Shown: piece after piece, positions 16,658 through 22,911 of the stretch | Layout of the letters: each line of letters starts with the position of its first letter | How positions within the stretch are numbered: the first letter of the stretch is position 1 | NCBI GenBank assembly: GCA_003427395.1 | Contig: BFEA01000017.1 | Coordinates: forward strand, 4,945,647 to 4,968,557 | Direction of reading: 5' to 3' | Source of the DNA: Chara braunii | Lineage: Eukaryota; Streptophyta; Charophyceae; Charales; Characeae | Length of the DNA: 22,911 nt | The notes under the pieces: generated by a model | Told to the model about the DNA's origin: nothing | The model's database searches: none | Seen by the model: the letters and a program-made list of their open reading frames with translations, nothing else | Translations under genes and position numbers: made by a program

Positions 16658-16927
16658 TTGCTTGATTATCCTTGCTGCTGGCCGCCATCGCCTCGCCGAC
16701 TCTGAACATTACATGTCCTGAATGACACTATGATCTTCTTCTCCTCTTCCTCCTCCTCCTCCTCCTCCTCCTCCTCCTCTGCCTCCTCCTCCTCCTCCTC
16801 TTGCTTGCTTTACCTTGCCACTGACCACGATCACCTCCCAGACTTTGAATAGTTCATGCATTGAGTGACATTATAACCTTCTCCTCCTCCTCCTCCTCCT
16901 CCTCCTCCTCCTCCTCCTCCTCCTCCT
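16658..16927 (+). repeat. Two-unit minisatellite ending in (TCC)n
   Basis: Unit 1 (about 16658-16800) and unit 2 (16801-16927) each begin TTGCTTG, contain a similar 80-bp segment (GACTCTGAACATTACATGTC against GACTTTGAATAGTTCATGC; TGAATGACACTATGATCTTC against TGAGTGACATTATAACCTTC) and end in a (TCC)n/(CTC)n run of about 50 bases. It lies about 100 bp beyond the aquaporin stop. Confidence 0.8.
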
Positions 16928-17035
16928 GAGAATGGGCCAAACAGTACACCCGAAGTCCAGCCGGTTGCTATGCTGGTTTGTTGTACCATTTCGGTTTTCG
17001 TGAGATTTCACAAGTCACAGTGGATGGTCATAAAC

Positions 17036-17121
17036 TTTTTTTTTTTTTTTTTTTTTTTTTCCAAAGCTGCTCCATCTATTGGTGGGAAGCGACACCTGCT
17101 GGAAACCGGGTCCAGCGTCCC
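17036..17121 (-). mobile_element. Short poly(A)-tailed retroposon, minimal copy
   Basis: A T25 run is followed almost directly by GCTCCATCTATTGGTGGGAA, GCGACACCTGCTGGAAACCG and GGTCCAGCGTCCCC. It lacks the variable middle of other copies, so the conserved part (about 55 bp plus tail) may be the minimal unit of the family. Confidence 0.65.
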
Positions 17122-17319
17122 CTTTAAAATGACATGACATGACACACTGGGATTGTTATCTGTTGTTTCTGTGGCTGCGGCCATATCTGTTGACCACCCA
17201 GGGCTCTAAAAATCCCCTGGAGCTGCCAATTAAACCCAACCCATTAAGAGCCCCTTTTTTTGACTGACCCCAGCCTAGCTCGGCAGCCCCCCTGTTTAAC
17301 TAATATAGAAACACTATGA

Positions 17320-17528
17320 TTAAACCACCAGTACTTGGCCCAGCTATCGACCGCGGGCGATTCCCGTTACCGCGCCAGTAGTTGTGGGCTTCGGGGCATC
17401 GAACCACAATGGCTGGAAGCGCCAGGCAAAATCAAAACGAAACAGTGCCCCGACGGCTCGGCAAAACTTGGCGCGCAGGGGGTATCCCGGCTCGGCATCA
17501 ATAGCTGGGCCAAGTACTGGTGGTTTAA
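17320..17528. mobile_element. TTAA hairpin MITE, complete 209-bp copy
   Basis: TTAAACCACCAGTACTTGGC... at the left and ...GCCAAGTACTGGTGGTTTAA at the right form a perfect 28-bp terminal inverted repeat (17320-17347 with 17501-17528). The GC-rich interior has no coding capacity. Every well-preserved copy in the window has TTAA at both ends; this could be a TTAA target duplication, as made by piggyBac-type transposases, or part of the inverted repeat itself. The two cases cannot be told apart here. Confidence 0.85.
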
Positions 17529-17654
17529 GCTTATAGACAGGTAGGCTTGATTGCTTCCCTAATTTTGCATTGTGATGGTGAGGTCCTCTGTCCATCTCTT
17601 GGCTTGCACTGCGATTGTGGTTGGACTTTTGAATAAAGCTAGTGCATATTCGTG

Positions 17655-17735
17655 AGAACGTGTCAAAAGTTGGTAGAGCACGTGACTGGCATTCAGGCAG
17701 GAAGTCGTGGGTTCAATTCCCCACGTCGTCCGTCA
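17655..17735 (+). mobile_element. tRNA-derived retroposon head
   Basis: AGTTGGTAGAGCACGTGACT gives the D-arm/A-box part of a tRNA, CTGGCATTCAGG resembles an anticodon arm, and GTCGTGGGTTCAATTCCCCA carries a perfect B box (GGTTCAATTCC). The 5' part of the A box is degraded and the acceptor stem does not pair, so a functional tRNA is unlikely. It continues into the tandem array downstream. Confidence 0.6.
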
Positions 17736-18118
17736 GCGTCGCACTTCGGGTTCACCAGCTGATACACTAGTTGGCTTGCCCTCCCTGGCAGATCTTGGCA
17801 GGGGGCCCTCCCTTCCATCCTGGCATTCAGGAGGTCGTGGGTTCAGTTCCCCGCATCGTCCGTCCGAGTCCCCGTGGCCCCTGTGGCCACAGTGTGGCNC
17901 ACTTCGGGTTCACCAGCTGAGATAGTTGGCTTGCCCCCCTCGCTGATCTTGGCAGGGGGCCCTCCCTTCCATCCTGGCATTCAGGAGGTCGTGGGTTCGA
18001 TTTCCCACGTCATCTGTCCTAGTCCCCGCAGCCCCTGTGGCTCACTTTGAGTTCACCGGCTGAGATAGTTGGGTTCCCCCCCCTGGCTGATCTTGGCAGG
18101 GGCCCCTCCCTTCCATCC
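17687..18118 (+). repeat. Three-unit tandem array, each unit with a B box
   Basis: Units start at about 17687, 17821 and 17975, each with GGCATTCAGG, then AGGTCGTGGGTTCRATTCCC-like sequence, CACTTCGGGTTCACCAGCTG, ATAGTTGGCTTGCCC and TCTTGGCAGGGGGCCCTCCC TTCCATCC-like ends. Unit lengths are about 134, 154 and 144 bp. The tRNA-like 3' half is thus repeated with the retroposon body while the A-box part occurs only once. One N at 17899. Confidence 0.85.
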
Positions 18119-19660
18119 TTCACCAGGGGTTAGGCTGAGATCGAGAAGGAGACGGCTACGTAGCATGAAGAAAACGTGTGGACTGACAGTGCCTGCCAGG
18201 GAGTGTGAGGTATATTGAGAGAAAAATATAGCCTAGTTTTACGAAGAATTTTGACATTATTTTGTCCAATTCGCAGAAATGGTGCGTACAGCGCCGTACA
18301 CTTTTATTATTAGATAATAATAAAAGGGTTTACTAATGAAGCGTTTCAATCCAAAAATCAACAGAGCTCTATGTGTTCCCCGAAATTACTTGATTTTCGA
18401 CTAATAAAAAATAAATTTCAATAATGCATTACTGTAATGACCTGCAAAAGAAAATCGCAGACTGAGAACTGTGTTGTTTTCTGAGTTTTGCCGCTGGATT
18501 GTTTGACTTGCAGAGATTCCCGCTTTCCGCTCAGATGTCTAAGTCTGTGTGTGGGTATGTGCTTGCTCAGTTTGCATGTGTTTTTCTGACTGCATGATTG
18601 CTGGAGTGTGTGTGTGACCCGCCAGGGTGCTTGTATGCTGCATAGGCCCTTGGGCCTGGTGTTTACCTGTGGCTGTGCTTTTGTGGGGTTGCAGCGGGGA
18701 CGTAGCGGTAGGCTAGTAGGCTATGCCCTCGTAGCCTCGTAGGTGGAAAACACTCAAGTAGCGGGTAGGTTAGGCCCACATAGGTTGGAAAACGCTCGAG
18801 CAGCGGGTAGGTAGGCAGAAGAAGACCAAAAGTTAGTACCTTTAGAGGCCGAAGGGATGTGCGGAGTTCGGTAGGCTTAGGTCTAGGGGTACCTGTCCAA
18901 TAGTCTGAGTCTGGGGCCTGTAGCGGTGGATATTAGACCTGCGATGATGTTTCCCTCTGGGGAGGAACATAACGGTAGCTTGGGAGGCCCAGCAGCCTGG
19001 AAACTTACCGCCAAGGAGGCAGCTGCTCAGTGTATCTCTAGGTGGAACGAAGTGCTTCTCCTCATTCGGCGTTGTGCAAGCTTGGCGTCACGCTGGCGGA
19101 GCGAGCGCTTGGCCAATCCGGTGCTGGGGAGGAAGCAGGCGGCCTGGCCCTCCACCTTCAGCTATGGTGGAAAGGTCCAGGGAGGAAGGTTCCGAGGTGT
19201 AGGAGGAGGAGGAGGAGGAAGGTGAACAAGGAGGAGAGTGACGCGGGGTGCTTACCTGGCTATGGTGGATGGCATCTTTATCTTCTTGGTTGAAGCTGCA
19301 CCTGGAAGGCGCCACAAGGGGTAGACTTCACGAAGGAAGACGTCGGGGCAGATATGGGCATGGCGGCCATAGCAGAGAGGGTACATCAGCTTTGAGTCGT
19401 CTTTTGAACATTGGAGCAGAGCTCCACTAGTCCACCACTAGGAGGAGATAGAAGAAGGTGTGGGTCATGGCTATGGTGGACCTCGGGTTGCTGGGAGCAA
19501 GGAGGAGATTCGGACATTGGTACCGGTTCATTCTTTCATTCTTCTTAGTTCTTTGTATTGAAGAGGTTGGGGGAGATAAGGAGGTTAAAGTGATGGCGAG
19601 TCGGAAGGGGATTGACATTCGTCTTTGCTGATGTACATCTTCTTCTTTTCATTTTCGAAT
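18119..19660. other. No gene recognised; small repeats
   Basis: An AT-rich block (18230-18440) contains the perfect 11-bp inverted repeat CTTTTATTATT/AATAATAAAAG at 18301-18326. At 18735-18815 a unit of about 45 bp is repeated (GGAAAACACTCAAGTAGCGG, GGAAAACGCTCGAGCAGCGG). GGAGGAGGAGG-type purine runs occur at 19200-19230. Frames at 18926-19430 have low-complexity R/G-rich content and no known domain. If the primer-binding site at 19821 is real, part of this region could be the LTR upstream of it. Confidence 0.4.
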
Positions 19661-19673
19661 CTTTTTTCTTCCT

Positions 19674-19780
19674 CTTCCTTTGTCTATTTTTCTTTCCGAT
19701 TTCTTTCATTTCCGTTGCAATTGAACAGCATCGTCTTCACTTCCTTTGCCTATTTTTCTTTCCGATTTCTTTCATTTCCG
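19674..19780. repeat. 41-bp direct repeat, 66-bp period
   Basis: CTTCCTTTGTCTATTTTTCT then TTCCGATTTCTTTCATTTCCG at 19674-19714 recurs at 19740-19780 with one change (T to C). It immediately precedes the possible LTR end at about 19813. Confidence 0.9.
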
Positions 19781-19819
19781 AGTGTTATTGCACTTCAAGA
19801 TAGCCAGGATCATAATAAT

Positions 19820-19831
19820 CGGTATCAGAGC
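19820..19831 (+). other. Possible LTR-retrotransposon primer-binding site
   Basis: GGTATCAGAGC at 19821-19831 is complementary to the 3' end of initiator tRNA-Met, the usual primer of plant LTR retrotransposons (consensus TGGTATCAGAGC; here the first base is C). The upstream bases AGGATCATAATAAT contain a CA dinucleotide seven bases before it, where an LTR could end. No gag, protease, integrase or RT frame, and no second LTR, is seen in the 3 kb that follow, so this would be a decayed or non-autonomous element. Confidence 0.4.
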
Positions 19832-22301
19832 GGTACTTACTTGCTGTCGAGAGGATGTCTTGTTGCCCTAACCCTAATCCGAGGGAAGAAGGGTAAGTTA
19901 ACCTCGGACTAGGGTAGGTTAAGGCGGGAAGTGGGGTGGCAAGGTTCGTTGGAGCTGCACCCAGCTGGTCTAGGGCATGTAGGGTCGACATTGACCCTGC
20001 CCAGGTTGACTGAGTGAATGTCGGGTGTGGAGAGACACAAGGGGTGTCAGTTTGAGGGGTATTAGGAGAGGAGAGAGTGAGTGGTGACTCACACCTGGAC
20101 TCTCAAGCTTGAGGAGGATATTGAGTGAGTACAGGGCTTCTCTCCAAGAGAGTGGACTTGGTGATGACATAGCATGGGCTGCAGCGGAATGGCTTCAAGT
20201 TGCTGATTGGTGTAGAGTAGACCCTCCTAGATCGCTAGGTACACTAGAGTAGAGGTCGCGAGTCAGGTCAGGAGGACACATGCGAGAGGGGGGTGAGTTA
20301 TTCTTCATCTCGCGAGTTAGGGCCACACAGGTAAGTGCCGTGTTACGAGGGGATGCTTACGGTTGAGTGCATGGCGGCGATGGCGCTGCTAAGGCAGGCG
20401 CCATAGCAGTGGGCACTGTACAAAACGACGGTGGCGGTTACGGGTTGTTCTTGGAAGGTGAGGAAGGCCACAGAGAAGGTCGGCGGTTACGGACCTGGTG
20501 GTTGGCAGGGAGAGGGATCCAGCCTGCCTGACTCTTCGAGCGGTCAGTGGGACAGAGCTCTGCAGCATTGCCTATGAGTAGTATAGGCTAGGGGCTAGGA
20601 AGTGGAGGCCAGGGAATCAAAGGGAGATCCAAGAAACTTTTACTCTGCTGTTGTACCGAGTCGTTGGAGACGAAAAGCGCGCTTTCTTACGCAACAGGCT
20701 GTAGTGTTTTGTATGTTTTCCGTCCAAGTGTCTATCATTATATTGATTTGTCGATGGCGCGAACAGGGCTTTCACTTCAGTGTTGTGTGTTCTTGTGTCA
20801 GCGCGTGTTCTTGTGTCAGCGCGATCTCGCCTCGTCAATTCTGCTTTCGGTTTTCGTCTTCTCATGCATGCTGGCCAATGATTTCTCGTTGATCGTTACA
20901 AAAAAAATTGAGTTCTCAACGATAGGTCACGAGCGCAATGTCATGATTCACGGGAGGTAGAAGTGAAAAGAAACATAAGGTCTACTGACATGACACTCGT
21001 TTTTATTTTATTTTATTAGAAAACTTATCAACCCATCCTTTAGGAAAAGTTGGAAAACTAATGCAAGGAATATGAGTGAGAGAGATAGACACAAATTGCA
21101 AAATCACGCTGTAGTCCAGATAGTCATGTACCAAGCAGACAGCACAATGCACCAAGATACCATCCAAATAAGAGCAATACAATGAACTCAAATGTCAATG
21201 CACCCCCCCACGCTCTCTAGCCACACCAACATAGTATCCAATGTCGCTCCTACAGATGGGCGCCCGGAGCCCACCTATTCAGCCTATCTAGCCTCAAAGT
21301 TGAAGACCAATGTACGTGACGTCATCACCAACGCAGACCGCCAGCGTACACCAGGTACGTCTCTCCTCCCCTCATCACACCCTGTCTCTCTCCCACTGCA
21401 TGTGCCTCCTACCCGAAGACCACCATCGCCATCACCGCGCCTGCGCCCAGCAGCCCGGCTATGGCTGCCGTGCGCGCGTTGCTTCAGCAGTGCCCTCTCT
21501 CACCTCTGCGCCCGTGTGCGCATCTGGCCTGCAGCGCTACTCGTGCGCTAATGCAGCAGCGTGGCCGCCTTGCCCACTCAGGCCAGAAATTCCATGCTCC
21601 TGGGCGCTCACTTTCCTTTATGGAAAGTGGAAAGTGAGCCCTGCCGCTGGCTGGTCTGGGCCTGGCGTGTAGGGACCCAGTAGTTTCAGGTTGGCCCGAG
21701 TTTCAGATACTGGCCTGGGCCCCGTGCAGTTAGGCAGACCCAAGTAGCCCACGAGGCTCCAAGTGTTCGGCTCGATCTCATGGGCTCGTGGCACGTGTGT
21801 AATGCGGGAGCTGCTTTCTCATTGGTCCACGATCGCTACGTGATGCATCGGCCTCTCACTGCGAGTGCCCAGGGCGCAACCACCTGAGCCCTGGGCTCAA
21901 CCGTCACACGCAGCTGTTTCTTCTGGAAGGAGCCATGGAAGACTCACGTTGCTCTGTAACCAACTGGTGTGCTGCAGCTGTCTGGTACCCCACATACGAA
22001 AAATGGCAAAAAATAGGTCTCACATGGATACGCAGGCCCGCCTTCACTTAGGGCGGGCACGAGGCTTGCTGAGCGCCTGAGCCCAGAGCGACTGTGTGCC
22101 TGACGAGGGCCTTGCGGGGGCTCAATCCTCGCACCCTCGCACTAAGTAATCATTTCAAACATTTTCAATCATATATAAACAAATGATCTATTTCAAAATC
22201 ACATCTCTTACGTCACACCGACGTTTTCACTGTTGCTGCTATTCCCCCCCTGTTCTACACTCCACCATTTAAACGCTGCAAAACCCTCTTTTTTTTTTTT
22301 T
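19832..22301. other. No gene recognised; low-support retroposon traces
   Basis: No protein family is recognised in any frame across these 2.5 kb. A perfect 11-bp inverted repeat (GCTCACTTTCC/GGAAAGTGAGC) lies at 21606-21639. GGGGGCTCAATCCTCGC at about 22118 and GGGCTCAACCGTCAC at about 21893 resemble Pol III B boxes, and could be decayed tRNA-derived sequences, without convincing A boxes. GC content changes from moderate (20200-20560) to AT-rich (20900-21190) to GC-rich (21380-21660), as in a mosaic of old insertions. Confidence 0.4.
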
Positions 22302-22452
22302 TTAAACCACCAGTACTTGGGCGACGCCTTAGCGTTAACGCTACGTGATTTCCGCGGCCGGCGGGCCGCCGATAAATCGAATCGACAGCCCGCGCTGCTT
22401 CGAGATTTGGGCGGCCGGCACGGCGCGCAGTGCCCAAGTACTGGTGGTTTAA
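22302..22452. mobile_element. TTAA hairpin MITE, 151-bp copy
   Basis: TTAAACCACCAGTACTTGGG at the left and CCCAAGTACTGGTGGTTTAA at the right form a perfect 20-bp inverted repeat. The interior GATAAATCGAATCGACAGCC resembles GATAGATCGAATCGGCGGCC of the copy at 14246. Very GC-rich, no coding capacity. A poly(T) run abuts its left end. Confidence 0.85.
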
Positions 22453-22800
22453 CCTTCATCATCACACCTTCCCAGCAATCATCTAGCAAGCATAGTTGCC
22501 ATGTCATCAACAAACAAAAAAGACAAAAGAAAAAAAAAAAAAAATCAAAAATTTCAGGGACAAGTGGACCTGCCACAGCTACGCTGCGGGGAAGGACGAT
22601 GACAAAACATTTTGTGAAACACCCCAGCCATGAGTTGGATCCCATCTTTGCAATGTACCCCTACCAAACGTTGTAAAATGCCCCGGCAGTTGCTAAGTTT
22701 TCGCACACACACACAGACAAAAAAAAAAAAAAAAAGTGTATATTTCCATGTTGCAGTGGTAGATTCAATCGTTTTTGCTCATCCTCTCGATAAAACTACC

Positions 22801-22878
<78 letters not shown>

Positions 22879-22911
22879 CACACAGTGTATATTTCCATGT
22901 TGTAGCCGTAT
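22453..22911. repeat. Microsatellite-rich window end
   Basis: A-rich runs at 22517-22543 and 22720-22734, (TC)n at 22801-22825 and (CA)n at 22826-22876. GTGTATATTTCCATGTTG occurs both before (22737) and after (22885) the TC/CA tract, a 148-bp direct repeat. No gene. Confidence 0.85.

Noticed and set aside
17687-18118. CRISPR-like array
   Set aside because: Three units of 134-154 bp without short repeat/spacer organisation, in a eukaryotic context.
22030-22140. tRNA gene with GGGGCTCAATCC box
   Set aside because: Only a B-box-like word; no A box of good quality and no cloverleaf.
22208-22676. Frames of about 145 codons on both strands
   Set aside because: They cross the TTAA hairpin MITE and poly(T)/poly(A) tracts, and are mirror products of the palindrome.

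Overview
This is a repeat-dense, gene-poor window of a eukaryotic nuclear genome. It contains no prokaryotic operon, CRISPR array or intact protein-coding gene. The clue to its source is an 18S rRNA copy at about 15044-15925. Its signatures (GACCTCAGCCTGCTAA, the TTGG...CCAACGG helix, CCCACCGATTGAATGG) are those of green plants and streptophyte algae rather than animals, and the LINE is of the L1 type common in streptophytes. A charophyte-type alga such as Chara is my best guess, but this is inference. Five short or long N runs (4574, 9229, 11671-11830, 15121, 17899) show a draft assembly.

Layout. 1-2400: microsatellites, a 266-bp foldback around a (CA)n tract, a terminal fragment of a hairpin MITE, two tRNA-derived retroposon heads, a diverged tandem duplication and an old MITE copy. 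2400-3860: no recognisable gene. 4071-4486: four hairpins with a conserved 25-26 nt loop and differing but still complementary stems, the most unusual structure here. 4551-5060: a short poly(A)-tailed retroposon in reverse orientation, then small tandem repeats. 5431-about 9000, minus strand: a 5'-truncated L1-type LINE ORF2 that keeps one reading frame for about 3.6 kb and is broken by six nonsense codons. 9000-14420: diverged dispersed repeats, short retroposons, MITEs and a 160-bp assembly gap. 15044-15992: the 3' third of 18S rRNA ending exactly at the mature 3' end with an A-rich tail (a retrocopy), itself split by a 278-bp MITE with an 8-bp target duplication. About 16145-16560: the 3' part of an aquaporin (MIP) gene carrying an in-frame TAG and an 8-bp duplication frameshift, so probably a pseudogene. 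16658-17528: TCC minisatellite, another short retroposon and a 209-bp perfect-TIR MITE. 17655-18118: a tRNA-like head followed by a three-unit tandem array. 18120-22300: mostly unrecognised, with a possible LTR-retrotransposon primer-binding site at 19821. 22302-22911: another TTAA hairpin MITE and (TC)n/(CA)n tracts.

The parts do not form a pathway. They record several waves of mobile-element activity: an L1-type LINE that could have supplied the machinery for short poly(A)-tailed retroposons and the 18S retrocopy, and at least two MITE families (one with 8-bp duplications, one bounded by TTAA). Many sequence changes, including the LINE stops and the 18S substitutions, are C-to-T or G-to-A transitions, as expected for decay of methylated, silenced DNA.
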